Below are positions 48,201 to 58,620 of a stretch of 64,000 bases of DNA, piece by piece (within the stretch, counting starts at the first letter, position 1; each line of letters opens with the position of its first letter). A program made the translations under genes and the position numbers. The DNA comes from Apostichopus japonicus. Its lineage: Eukaryota > Echinodermata > Holothuroidea > Aspidochirotida > Stichopodidae. The stretch spans positions 14,451,521 to 14,515,520 of the forward strand of contig NC_092562.1 in the NCBI RefSeq assembly GCF_037975245.1, in the 5' to 3' direction. The notes under the pieces were generated by a model. That model saw nothing but the letters and a program-made list of their open reading frames with translations, was not told the DNA's origin and made no database searches.

Positions 48201-50084
48201 AACACTAAGCAGAAAATGAACATGTAGCCAGCTAGTAAAGCTAGCCATGTAGGCAATTGTCAGTACTGGCAGTAGAGTAGAATATGGGATGCAGTATTAA
48301 TTCAAGGAACTCGGTCTCTCCCCCAAAAATTGAAGAGAATTTAAAAAATTGATATGTTAAAGACTACTTGTATGTTGCTGAGTGTACATATAATATTTCA
48401 TACATTGTAAACAATATTTTATTTTGTAAACAGTTTCTTTTCCCAAGTTCTGTCATGTAGATTATTTGTTCTGTTAGACCTGAGAAGTGTAAAACTGGCT
48501 TTCTCAAGGGCTCTGGACACCACTGAAACAAACCTCTCCCGCTTATTTTTTTTTATCCTTTTAATTCTGTTTTCCATTTAGTGCATGATTATCTGCATGA
48601 TGCCAGGAGACATTACATTGCTCATTGGCACACTCCAACATGTAACTTTGAACACCAACAACTCTACTATGTGTGCCAAAAACACCTTTACATAAAAGGA
48701 ACAATATGTTTGCAGACCTGAAGGTCATAACCAGAAAGTAAAATGCATTTAGGTTTCGATGACTTCATTACACTAGACTTAGACTGCTTGTTCACCAGAA
48801 ATAGCTCTTTCTGTATAATATATAAATGTCATGAACCACTAGTTTGATGTATAATTACTACTATATGGTATGATAAAAACAGGTCAGTCTACTGTACGTG
48901 GCAATACACACCTCCACCTAAAACAGTAGGGGTCTTGTACTCAATGTGATTCATCCACACACAAAGTATGAGAAGTATCCAACATTCCTACAGTACTTTG
49001 AGATATATGTTTAAAGGTTTCCAGATTTTGACCTCTGGTGACCTCATGAATTTTGACCTACACCAACAACAGGATTCTTGTACTCAAAATGGCAAATCCA
49101 TACACCATTGAGAAGTAGCCATGATTTCTACCATCAGATATCATGTTAAGAAGGTTTTCCAAGTTTGACTGCTGACAACCTTTGACCTCCACAAAACAAC
49201 TGAGTTCTGTTCAATATAACGCATCCACATGATCAGTATGAGAAGTATCCATGCCTGCTATCTTGAAATATCCTGTTTACAAGGTTTGCAGTGTTTGACC
49301 ACTGGAGACCTCAGATAACCTTTGTCCTCCACCAAAAACAATAAGGATCTTCTACTCACTATAATGCATCCACTTGCCAATTATGAAAAGTACCCATGCT
49401 TCCTAACTTGAGATATCATGTTTACAAGGTTGCACAGTTTGACCTCTGGTGAGCTCATGACTTTTGACCTCCACCAAAAAGAATAGGGTTCTTCTACTTG
49501 GTATGGGGCATCTACATGTGAAGTATGCAAAGTATCAATGATTCCTATCTTGAGATATCGTGTTTAAAAACTGGGCCTCACACACACATGCCTGCATGAG
49601 TTTCTCTTGTCATCAAAAACACAAGTTCACATTACAATGATCATTTCCATTGCCACTAAAGAGACATCACAACAGTTTCGACACCTGTCAAGATCAATAG
49701 CCGCCTACAGTCCTTTTGTATGGGAACTAGATCAAACCATGAAAACATTGGCCTTCAAGAAAAAGTTCCTCTCTACCACATCTACAGTACAGTAACCATC
49801 TTTTTATATAAAGTAATGTATGCTTTTCTAAAAGAATTATCAACAAGGCAGTTGACAAATTTGTTTTCAACCAACCAGAGTGGTTTGATGAAAACTTAAA
49901 AAATTACTCAGCGATCTTATAAATTTGGATCTTCTCAACATCTGAGGAAATATATACCATAGGTCTACAGTAGTTTGAAAAGACAAACCTTTGAATTTGT
50001 TCTTACCTGCACAAATTGAGATTGCACTACCGATGAATAAATTAAGCAGGTTGCCATGGCAACCATGACTGTGTGGCACAACAT
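37647..50084 (-). CDS. Gene B: FRRS1-like single-DOMON cytochrome b561 protein, complete
   Basis: Twelve coding exons on the minus strand, in transcription order: 50084-50007, 48168-47980, 47228-47142, 46465-46306, 45521-45411, 44322-44210, 43147-43055, 42327-42221, 41883-41825, 40585-40424, 39277-39189, 37748-37647. They sum to 1350 nt, 449 aa plus TGA at 37649-37647. All introns are GT..AG and phases are consistent. Residues: signal peptide 1 to about 22, DOMON about 27-171, linker 172-207, b561 core about 208-386, polar linker, last helix 420-446. Haem-ligand histidines are H208, H248, H285 and H321. By family this is a transmembrane electron-transfer haem protein (ferric/cupric reductase type). 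It has one DOMON and no reeler, unlike vertebrate FRRS1. It converges on its paralogue gene A. The start ATG at 50084 is chosen because it opens a good signal peptide directly spliced to the DOMON. Confidence 0.93.
37965..38200 (-). mobile_element. tRNA-derived SINE, copy 2 (box B damaged)
   Basis: Same family as 3310-3544, inserted in gene B's last intron in gene B's own orientation. Box A is intact. About 14 bases covering the core of box B are missing, so this copy should not be a good Pol III template. The far end carries a short GTAT repeat. Confidence 0.8.
38395..39840. repeat. Highly degenerate short-period repeats in gene B introns
   Basis: In 38395-39010 TTCAACATT, TTCAAG and CATTTAG words recur about every 18-25 bases. 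In 39300-39840, around exon 39277-39189's upstream intron, words such as GAGTAGCTAC, GGCTACAACT and TCAACTGAG recur. Both look like decayed minisatellites rather than coding sequence. Confidence 0.45.
40424..44322 (-). CDS. Gene B: cytochrome b561 core exons
   Basis: Exons 44322-44210, 43147-43055, 42327-42221, 41883-41825 and 40585-40424. Helices: IFMVLAWLGFASIGITTARF; VSVVTLAVIAYIVIIIHVGG; AILGTIVMALGPINVIMALF; HWGVGMSALLLGGVTILLGT; FVFPIVVALVFFHLAVWVLL. Ligand motifs are KLHG, VHRFC, FMHAILG and WCHWGVG. The 93-nt and 59-nt exons are exactly the same length as the equivalents in gene A, and the RPHPGEP loop and LLGTSNRPGQ motif are shared. Confidence 0.92.
41289..41465. mobile_element. Fold-back element in gene B intron
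   Basis: Long inverted repeat of about 80-bp arms. Left-arm words AAACAAATAATGAAC, CAATAGTGCAAATATTTCAT and TTGAAAGATG reappear in reverse complement as CATCTTTCAA, ATGAAATATTTGCACTATTG and TTCATTATTTG, around a centre near GCTGCGCC. Likely a MITE; exact ends and target duplication are not clear. Confidence 0.8.
43200..43365. repeat. Tandem AATAAAAGTGAAGAAATC repeat
   Basis: Four to five copies with variable A-rich spacers in gene B's intron next to exon 43147-43055. Gives a spurious Phe/Ser-rich frame on the minus strand. Confidence 0.85.
45248..45323 (+). other. tRNA-like sequence, probable SINE head or tRNA pseudogene
   Basis: Contains a box-A-like TGGCTCAGTGAGTAGAGCA, a hairpin AGGATTGTAATCCT where an anticodon arm would be, and a box-B-like CTGGTTCAACCACC. 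The end sequences ACCACAA and TTGTGGT are complementary, but arm lengths do not fit a canonical cloverleaf. It sits in gene B's intron and is followed by a T/C-rich tail. Confidence 0.4.
45411..48168 (-). CDS. Gene B: DOMON domain block (4 exons)
   Basis: Exons 48168-47980 (189 nt), 47228-47142 (87 nt), 46465-46306 (160 nt) and 45521-45411 (111 nt). Signature pieces: GCFSIPPGCDTADPANSC, AFSSWSL, GYIAIGLSKSGGM ending the exon (Met89, candidate haem ligand), DDSEVYACTSNRAVVRSRND, then LSCTFKREQ, DFFDLQTGNEY and PLLAWG. The first three exon lengths are identical to those of the second DOMON of gene A. The 111-nt exon is the juxtamembrane linker ending in QKLH, His208 being the first b561 ligand. 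Confidence 0.9.
48890..49590 (-). repeat. Tandem array, family T: five units of about 137 bp
   Basis: Anchor TTGAGATATCATGTTTACAA recurs near 48993, 49131, 49264, 49401 and 49550; each unit also has TTTGACCTCTGGTGACCTCA and a CACTTGAGATAT context, and the array ends in a CACACACA tract. Lies in gene B's first intron. Same family as 2606-3090 in reverse orientation. Confidence 0.85.
50007..50084 (-). CDS. Gene B exon 1: signal peptide
   Basis: Twenty-six codons starting MLCHTVMVAMATCLIYSS and ending in QFVQ before a GTAAGA donor. A short N-region, a hydrophobic core and small residues near the end fit a secretory signal peptide cleaved around residues 19-22. Phase 0 joins it directly to exon 48168-47980 (DEGVCGESKGC). 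A second frame in this segment is also open but does not join the DOMON frame. Confidence 0.8.
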
Positions 50085-51272
50085 CTTCAAAGTCTTCCTT
50101 CTGTTATTACCTTTGTGGCAGATATGAAACAGCTTCAAATAGGTTTACTGAAAAGTTAATAATTGCGGTTAACTCGCACCAACGTTTCTGGATTGATACA
50201 GTATGACTGTAGGGTGGCCGATAGAATTAATGCAAGCCTGTCTGTCTGTCTGTCTGTCCAGCCACCAAACGGAAAAGGAATCTGCCAAAAAAAAAAACGT
50301 GGAAATGAAAATTATTCTGAACCACTGTGCAGACATACCATACTACATCACTAGGGCAACACTGGCTTAATCTATGTGCAAATGCCCATACATGTACTGT
50401 ACGTAGTAAACATTTACACAATATACTGTAGAATTGCTCTCCTTGATAAACTGTACTTGGCGACCGCTTCATACATACTGTACTGTATTCATTTAGTGAA
50501 GAATACTATCAAGTGTACATTTTGTGGTTTTTTTCTCACTTTTGTTAACCTTTAATTCACTAATGATGCCAATTGTAAAAAATGTACTTTTTGTTTTTTT
50601 CTCACTTTCACTTTCTCAAGTGATAACAATTATATTTACACTGGAAAAATTAGTGGCAACAAAGTGAACAAACTGAAATTAAATTTAAAATTGAACCTTC
50701 ATGCATATTTTCAATGGAAGCAGGTTAACAAAGGAAACGAGTAAATCAAGTAGCAAGCCACTGGCATATTGTAAACTCATCTTTCTCTATAATTAGTTGT
50801 TCATTAGAGAACTTTGTAATGTGGATTGATCTCACCACAAAATGTTTGTGAGAAAAAAAAACATATTCCCACATAAACTACCATTGATTGAGAGCTAGGG
50901 TTACACCAACAGAGCTGTATTGTATACATACAACAGCGTGTATAATATAACTATATAAATATATATAAAAGAGTCATTTTGTACATTATACACAGCAAAC
51001 AAGTTTACATAGCACACCCACTTTTGAAACATGCCTGAGTCATTTCTTAGAATTGATCTGAACAAAGAAATTACAACTAGGCATCACAAAATATGAAAAA
51101 GTGTAAATAAAATGTTAACAGAACAAAGACAAGGACTGTTCCCATACTTTTCTGTACTATTAGTATTCCTGAAGAAAAGTTACAAGCCCAAAAAATAAAC
51201 CAGGTAATAACGTAAAGGCTGAGAAAAATAAAGAAAAAACTGTATTACCTCTCACAGCAAGTACTGTACGCC
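50085..51272. other. Upstream flank of gene B
   Basis: The 5' UTR and promoter of gene B should lie here or further out. No TATA/initiator pair can be chosen with confidence. A (TCTG)n run of about five units is at 50239-50260 and an AT-rich TATA-like stretch at 50940-50970. No coding exon recognised. Confidence 0.3.
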
Positions 51273-51465
51273 TTGTTCACATTTGAGAATGCGGGGTTAA
51301 CCTGACATTGGATGAGATCAGGATCAGGCCCCACAATCAGGATAATCCCTTTTGTTAAAGAGGGTATTTAAATAAAAAACAAACTGTTCTGAGTTCCTTT
51401 ACACACGCTAATATAATACACTCACTATTTGTATACACTAGTTCACCATAATGTTCCCGTGAAGG

Positions 51466-51552
51466 TTCACTTGAAAAGTTCACTTGAATGTTCACTTGAA
51501 TTGGTTCACTTGAATTGGTTCACTTGATTGTTCACTTGAATATTCGCTTGAT
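51466..51552. repeat. TTCACTTGAA-type minisatellite
   Basis: About seven units of 10-16 bp (GTTCACTTGAATT and variants). Confidence 0.9.
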
Positions 51553-51639
51553 TAACAAGAGCCAAGGGCACTGTGGTTCCTTGCTTGGGGTATATGACAA
51601 TACACATAATATTATCAAGCAAGATTGGGCTCAAATAGT

Positions 51640-54060
51640 CCAAGTAATTGTGGTCCTACATGTACGCATAAAGTAACCAACACTATGGCCAACACTTTTG
51701 TGATCACAAAATGTGATCGGATTTTTGATCAAAAGGCACTTTTGAGATCTAAATATGGCGTCGAAAATGTAAGAAGTATAAGGTCACCTACAAGCGGGTC
51801 AACAGATATGATAACATTGGTGACCACAGATGACATGACCTTTAAGTATGAAAATGTTCCACCACCCCATTCACAACTTGTCCCAAATTATCAACCGTGT
51901 CACACCTTGGCATTGGGATTTAATTGTATTAAATGTCTAAAAATTAACTTTGAACTTGTATACATAACTTCACACACAAGGGTCACCCGTAGCCTAGGTC
52001 AACCAATTGACATTTTTGATCAGTGAGACCTAAACGGAGCATCAAAACTGTAAAAATTCAAACATGTTTTCTTTGCCCATTTTCTCCCCCCAAAAAACTA
52101 GTTTTTTAACATTAGCTGACCTTTGGTGACCTTGGACCACATGACCGCTAAGTTTGAAAATATTCCCCTATACCATTCGCAACTTGTCCAAAAAAATCAA
52201 CCTTGTCACACCTTGGCATTGGGAGTTATTGCATGAAATGTCTGAAAATTAACTTTGACCTCCTATAACTTCACACACAAAGCTCATCCAGGGGTCAACC
52301 TATTGACATTTATGATCAGAAGGTACCTTTAACATCTGAAAATAGCATCGAAACTGTAAAAATCCCCAAAACACGAAAAGGTCACCAGAGGTCAAATTGA
52401 GGTCAAGGGTCACCCAGATGTGGGTGGACAAGTGGATTACGTAGAAGCAACTCCCAACCCTAACTGACAATTCGTTCTCAAGTTATCGCAAAAATACTAG
52501 TTTTTTATCATTAATTGACCTTTGGTGACCTTGGATCACATGACCGTTAAGTTTGAAAATATTACCCTATACTATTTGCAACTACTCCAAAAATATCAAC
52601 CGTGTCACACCTTAGAACTGGGAGTTATTGCATTAAATGTCTGAAAATTAACTTTGACCTCGTATAACTTCGCACACAAAGGTCACACGGGGGTCAACCC
52701 ATTGACATTTATGATCAGAAGGTACCTTTAACATCTGAAAATAGCATCGAAACTGTAAAAATCCACAAAACACAAAAAGGTCACCAGAGGTCACCAGAGG
52801 TCAAATTGAGGTCAAGGGTCACCCAGAAGCGGGTCGACAATTGGATTACATTGAAGCAACTCCCAACCCTAACGGACAATTTTTTCTCAAGTTATCGCAA
52901 AAATACTAGTTTTTATCATTAATTGACCTTTGGTGACCTCGGATCACATGACCGTTAAGTTTGAAAATATTTCCCTATACCATTTGCAACTTGTCTCAAA
53001 ATATCAACCGTGTAATACCTTGGCACTGGGAGTTATTACACTAAAAGTCTGAAAATTAACTTTGACCCCATATAATTTAACATACAAAGGTCACCTTGGG
53101 TCAACTTATTGACATTTTTGATTGATGAGACCTAAATTAGAGCATCAAACTATACAAATTCAAACATTTTTTTCTTTGCCCATTTTCTACCCCCAAAATA
53201 CTAGTTTTTTGACATTAATTGACCTTTGGTGACCTCGGATCACATGACCGTTAAGTTTGAAAATATTCCCCTATACCATTTGCAACTTGTCCAAAAATAT
53301 CAACCATGTCACACCTTGGAACTGGGAGTTGTTGCATTAAATGTCTGAAAATTAACTTTGACCTCGTATAACTTCGCACACGAAGGTCACACGGGTGTCA
53401 AGCAATTGACATTTTTGATCGGAAGGTACCTTTGATATCCAAATCTAGCATCAAAACCAAACATTTTCTCTTTTGCTCGTTTCCTCCCAAAATAAGCACA
53501 TTTTTTCTAATGTGACCTTTGACCTTTTGACCTTGGTTTCAGATGTAGTTTAATCTCCTGATTCCAAAAAACAAAACGAAAAGTCTGTACAACCATCCTA
53601 ACTCCGACCGAAAAACTTTGACCCCATATAACTTCGCACATAAAGGTCACACGAGGTCAACCTATTGACATTTATGTTCAGAAGGTACCTTTGACATCTG
53701 AAAATAGCATTGAAACTGTAAAAATCCCCAAAATCACGTAAAGGTCACCAAAGGTCAAATTGAGGTCAAGGGTCACCCAGGTGCGGGTCGACAATTGGAT
53801 TACATTGAGGCAACTCCCAACCCTAACGGACATTTCGTTCTCAAGTTATTGCAAAAATACTAGTTTTTTATCATTAATTGACCTTTGGTGACCTCGGATC
53901 ACATGACCGTTAAGTTTGAAAATGCTCCCCTAACCAGTTCACAACATGTCTCAAAATATCAATCTTGTCGCACATTGGCACTGGGAGTTATTGCAGTTTT
54001 AATATTTTCGGTTTTTGGACCATAACTGACCTTTGGTGACCTTTGTGGGCACCAAAAACA
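51640..54060 (-). repeat. AGGTCA-rich tandem array, family T, units of about 300-400 bp
   Basis: Segment ATTGACCTTTGGTGACCT recurs at about 52120, 52513, 52917, 53214 and 53873 with GATCACATGACCGTTAAG after it; other blocks CATTGACATTTTTGATC, AGAAGGTACCTTTAACATC and AATAGCATCGAAACTG recur between. Each unit has several TGACCT/AGGTCA half-sites. AGGTCAAGGGTCA occurs at 52400-52412, 52809-52821 and 53763-53775. The 133-codon frame across the start is a by-product of the repeat. Confidence 0.9.
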
Positions 54061-54165
54061 ATAGGGCACACCTTCTCCATATGGCAGATCTATAGTCCAA
54101 GTTTGGCCTCAATCCAACATTCCCTTATTGAGATAGAGCGTACCCAAGCATGTGTCACAGACGCA

Positions 54166-54228
54166 CACACACACATACATACATACATACATACACACAT
54201 ACATACATACATACACACACACATACGC
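54166..54228. repeat. CACA/CATA microsatellite
   Basis: Alternating (CA)n and (CATA)n tract at the edge of the tandem array. Confidence 0.95.
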
Positions 54229-56196
54229 CAACCTGACTGCATTGGTTCCTTTTGCTAAAGCAAGGAACCAAAAATATATATAGTCCAACACTAACACTCA
54301 AAAACCCCACCAGTGATCCTGTAGAAAGAGGTGAAAACAAAGTCAACAAAGACAACACTAACACCTTTCACTCAGGATCAGACACTACAAACAGGATAAT
54401 CCCTTTCTGGAAGGATCCTGGTCATGCTAGAGTGATCACAATTGAAGTGTGAATGCTGATTTTTGCCAAGTCACCTCCACATAAACACAGACTGACAGTG
54501 AGACTGAAGGCTCCCTTTTAAATAGCTAACTTGATTTGTCAACAATCATTGTGACCTTTCAGCGTTTGCATAATTCTCTTTCATGTTAACACTGAACCAC
54601 ACCCCATTCTCAAATGTGGACACAATCCTGAGTCAGCTTCAAATATATCACCTCTTCAAGGGAAGGCAAGAACCTGATCTCCCTTAGATTCTCAAATGTG
54701 AACAATGCCTTGATCATTGAAATCTCCCAAATACTAGAGGACAAGATAACGTTTTTTTGTTGTTGCTCAATTTATTAAATTAGAACCAAATGCCTAAATA
54801 CTTGATCTACAGACCTTTACAACACTTCCATCATATTACTTGGAGTGTAAATCTGTATTTTGCAACCTAACTTAATCATATGAATTGGCGATGGTGTTTA
54901 AGAGGTTATCCATGCAATAATATACCACTTATATTTCTGTTCAATTGAGAATTCTGAAGTCAGAAATAATTCAAAAATGCAAATATACAGGTATGACTAG
55001 CTAGTGGCTTAAAGTAATATCTTAATACACAATAACTTAATTTATATCTTTCATGATTACTGTTTTTCTCTTCAAACCTCTTCCCAATTTTCCCCCCAAT
55101 TTGATTATTTCATCTGCCTTGACTTGCGCATCTTCTATGTCCTCCTGATGTGATCCATCCTAAATTTCAATTTCGTCCAAGTATGTTACAGTACTCAAAC
55201 AAATGTATCATAGCAATAATAGCTATTTACACACATACATGTACTGTATATACAGTACTGTGTATGTACAGTGCAGTATATACAGTATACATACAGCAAA
55301 TACTGTACATACAGTAAATGTCTACTTACAATATTATGAAAAGTTACATCAATTCTGGAAAGCCATACAGTACTGTATGTGAGCATTAAATTATAACAAA
55401 CTAGAAGATCAGTCGAGTGAAAACCAAAGCAGAAAGAAAGAATGACAATGAGAATCATCACCATCTTGTGACGTAAATTAATTTCAAACAGTTCTCTTAC
55501 ACACTGTGGTAATACCGTTGTATTAACCCACAGTAAGTTTTGGTAGAGATTTTTTTTCCTGTTTATATATGTACTGTATGCTGAGTAAAATCATGCTTAA
55601 TATGTACATACAGTATGTTAGGGTAGAACAGCAGAGTTTGAACAGGCTGAGGACCATTCTGTCAATTAATCGATAAAGATTGGATATGCAGCCTCCTACA
55701 TGTTGAAGTTCTGTAACATCATCATGTGCAGTATATATTCATACAGTATATTTTACACTCAATGACTCAGCAAACATAAATAGATTTTGGATTACATGTA
55801 CTGTATGAATTATGAATAATTATGAATATGAGTTGGCCAGTTGTGTGTCATAATTATATGAGTTGCAATTATTGGGTACAAAACTACAGCATTGCCAAAC
55901 ATAGGAATATACACAGTATCCTTATTTAAGTAGACACATACAACTTCTTATGCTGTTAACACTGCAAACTGTAAGGAAGCCCCCATACAAGGTAAAGTAT
56001 GGGGGCTAATACTGTGAGGTAGAGTAATAGTGCACATGTTGTGAGGAGACAGGGAAGTGAAATTATTACTGGAAAAGTACGTACAGTCATCATCAGAGTT
56101 CAGGGAAAAATCTTTTCAAACATTCTAGGACTTCATATGTTAAATATATATTAAAAGGTAGTGAGTTGGAAAATCCAGAACAATGAAAAAACTTCC

Positions 56197-56268
56197 AGCC
56201 TCCACCGGGATTCGAACTCAGCCACTCGCTTTATATGCGGACACCCTAACCACTAGGCTATGGACGCT
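56197..56268 (-). mobile_element. tRNA-derived SINE head or tRNA pseudogene
   Basis: Read on the minus strand, 72 nt: acceptor AGCGTCC pairs with GGAGGCT (6 of 7); box A is TAGCCTAGTGGTTAGGGTG; the anticodon loop would be ATATAAA (anticodon ATA); box B is GAGTTCGAATCCC. Anticodon- and T-stem mismatches and the unusual ATA anticodon argue against a working tRNA. Confidence 0.6.
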
Positions 56269-57095
56269 GATTGTATGTCCAGAAGTTCAAAACCGGTATT
56301 GGAAGGTCGTAATTCCACTGTAGGCGTGTGTCACCTGTATCGAACAATACTAGTTATGTTTTGGTGACATATTTGCCTTACTCTAAGAGATCAAACATGA
56401 TGCTAACCAACTCGAAAATCATTTGTGATTTCTAAAGCCGGATCTGGAAATAATACTTTCAACAGACTCTGCTATATCTACTTGTAACACAAGATGAACA
56501 CTTACTGTACAGTTCATACAGTAACAGAGGGAAAGGACGTTGCACTGTAAATAAAACCAGCACAGTAGGAGGTTAGCACACTTCAGAGAAGCTACTTTTA
56601 ATACCATTTTATAACCAGCACTGTGTGCTGTTTTGTGTCCAACAAGAATTTGAGCAATATATTATGGTTTTATTAGAGTGCTTACATGAAAAGCAACACT
56701 GATTGTGATTTGTCTGTGTGCAAGTACTGTAGTCAACTGCTAACACAATACCATCAGTTCCTGGCCTTCATATCAGGTGATCCCACCAATGGTATGTATG
56801 GTTGCAGCGGTGGGATGGTGATCATGAGTTTAAGGCATTTATGGGGGGGGGGGGGAATGTACTCCACTATAAAAGAAAATGACAAGGTATAGTAGCTGAA
56901 AACAAATGAATCTATGATCTTTAATAGTCCACAAAATTGCAACAATGATTGAAAATTACAAAACTTTACAAATATAAAAACCTTAAGAATAGGTCACAAC
57001 AAATTAGTGGGATGCAAGCATGTCTGTATCTAAAGTGTCCATAATTGTGTCCATAATAGTGTTATACACTTGTAACTCTGTAATATTCATGAAGC

Positions 57096-57540
57096 ATGAT
57101 TAGTTCCTTAAAGAGTGTTCCTTATTATAGGCGGTTACAACTGTTGAATCTCACCACACTGGAGCTTAGGAGGTTACACGGTGACTTGATTCAGGTTTTC
57201 AAGATTGTGTATGGTTTTGACAATTTATCCTTTATCGACTTTTTCATGTTTGCTTATATAGTAGTTGTACCAGAGGTCATTGTCTTAAACTCCAAAAGTC
57301 ACAAAGTAGGATTAATATTCGGCATAACTTTTATTCTAAAAGGGTGGTGAATGGGTGGAACGGTTTGCCTGAGAAAGTTGTACTTGCAAGTAGTGTGAAT
57401 GGGTTTAAGAATGCTTTGGACAAGCACTTTCAGCATTGTAATCGGGTCTGAGTGTTTGTGTCTTCAGTTTTTTTTCCTCTCCTATAGGGTCCTTGATGGG
57501 GACTTGAGTGTCCCTCCTGATCCTTTTTTTCTACTAAACT
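57096..57540 (+). mobile_element. LINE 3' fragment (reverse transcriptase C-terminus)
   Basis: Frame from 57096 reads VPYYRRLQLLNLTTLELRRL then HGDLIQVFKIVYGFDNL, the pattern seen near the end of CR1/jockey-type reverse transcriptases. After a frameshift near 57305 another frame continues RINIRHNFYSKRVVNGWNGL, PEKVVLASSVNGFKNALDKH and a stop at 57449-57451. A hairpin-bearing 3' tail ends in an ACTAAACTAAACTAA short repeat near 57535. Strongly 5'-truncated. Confidence 0.75.
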
Positions 57541-58179
57541 AAACTAAGCACTCATGCTGCTGTATAAAGCATTATGCACAGTACTGTAGTCTGTATGGGA
57601 TATCCAGCATACAGTACTACTGTACAGTAGGCCTCTGTGTGATTTATGGCACAAAGCTGCAACCCCAATGGCATGTATGCAATACATTCATCACCATCTA
57701 ATAGATCTAAGGTCTACTTTGCACATAAGAGGGCTCTGATTGTTGCAAATTTTTGCCTACTTTGGAAAAATAATTTGCATATTAATCAGTAATTTCCTGA
57801 AGTTTTGAACTATTGCACACTGTATTGTGCATCTTGAAATTTTGAAAACAGACACCTGCGAAACGAATGAAATTTGCTCCGGAAGGATTACTACCAAAAG
57901 CGTGTAGTTTCTTCCCACTGTTCGTGGTAGATTCAGAAGGAGGTGTGAGTGGTCGGTGCCCAGTCAGCAAGGGTGCAGTGCTAAACGTTTCCAGTGTGTA
58001 GTTAGGTAGATAGGAAAGTGCAGATGTGGAGTGGGAGACAGGTAAGAGAGGAGCGAAGTAAATAACTACTTTACTGCATCCAAAACCTAACTCTGACTAA
58101 TCTTCTATAACATGTGCTCTCATTACCATGAATCTGAAGCTGTGCTACATGATACAGTAAGACCAGTCTGACCTCGACA

Positions 58180-58620
58180 TCAATTAATAACAATGATAAA
58201 CAGTTCTTATATAGGGCAACTTAAAATAAAGTCTCGTCTGCGCTGTACAAAAGAAAGTGGAAGATATGTACACAATATACAATAAGAGTAAATATAACAA
58301 TTATAACAATGAAAACAGGTGTGTCTTCAAAACAGTTTTGAACAGCTCCACAGACACAACATTCATTATGTTGAGTGGGAGTTTATTCCAAATGAGGGTT
58401 GAGGTGTACTGGAAAGATCGCTCGCCATAACATTTAGTTGACACAGGGTACATAGAGAGCAATGATTGGGTGCTAGAGCGCAGACGGCGAGTTGGGGTAT
58501 AACTTTGAACAAGTTCACCCAAGTATTGTGGCGCAATACCATGAATACATTTAAAGGTTAACAGGGGTACCTTGTAATAAATACGCAGTTTGACAGGTAG
58601 CCAATAAAGGTCATGAAGTA
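58180..58620 (-). mobile_element. LINE 3' fragment (reverse transcriptase C-terminus), second family
   Basis: Minus-strand frame 58618-58301 reads LHDLYWLPVKLRIYYKVPLL, TFKCIHGIAPQYLGELVQSY, TPTRRLRSSTQSLLSM, KCYGERSFQYTSTLIWNKLP and ends VLKTHLFSLL. This is the typical C-terminus of non-LTR retrotransposon polymerases (W-LP..R..YK, TP.R.LRSS, YG.R.F...LWN.LP, FK..LKTHLF). No stop or frameshift in the remaining part, so it is younger than the fragment at 57096. Confidence 0.8.

Larger units (their letters stand above)
51273..54705. mobile_element. 3.4-kb unit with 18-bp inverted ends enclosing a tandem array
   Basis: TTGTTCACATTTGAGAAT at 51273-51290 reappears as a perfect reverse complement at 54688-54705. 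Inner related segments also face each other: GAATGCGGGG on the left, CCCCATTCTC at 54605-54614 on the right. Between them are a TTCACTTGAA minisatellite, the AGGTCA-rich array and a CACATACATA microsatellite. No transposase is seen, so a non-autonomous element is a hypothesis. Confidence 0.45.

Noticed and set aside
49867-50079. 70-codon minus frame beginning MPHSHGCHGN
   Set aside because: It is an alternative frame over gene B's exon 1; only the frame starting at 50084 gives a signal peptide and joins the DOMON exon.
51625-52026. 133-codon plus-strand frame
   Set aside because: Lies on the first units of the tandem array; later units carry stops and shifts, so there is no coding constraint.
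54109-54364. Cys/Tyr/Val-repeat frames on both strands
   Set aside because: Translations of the CACATACATA microsatellite.
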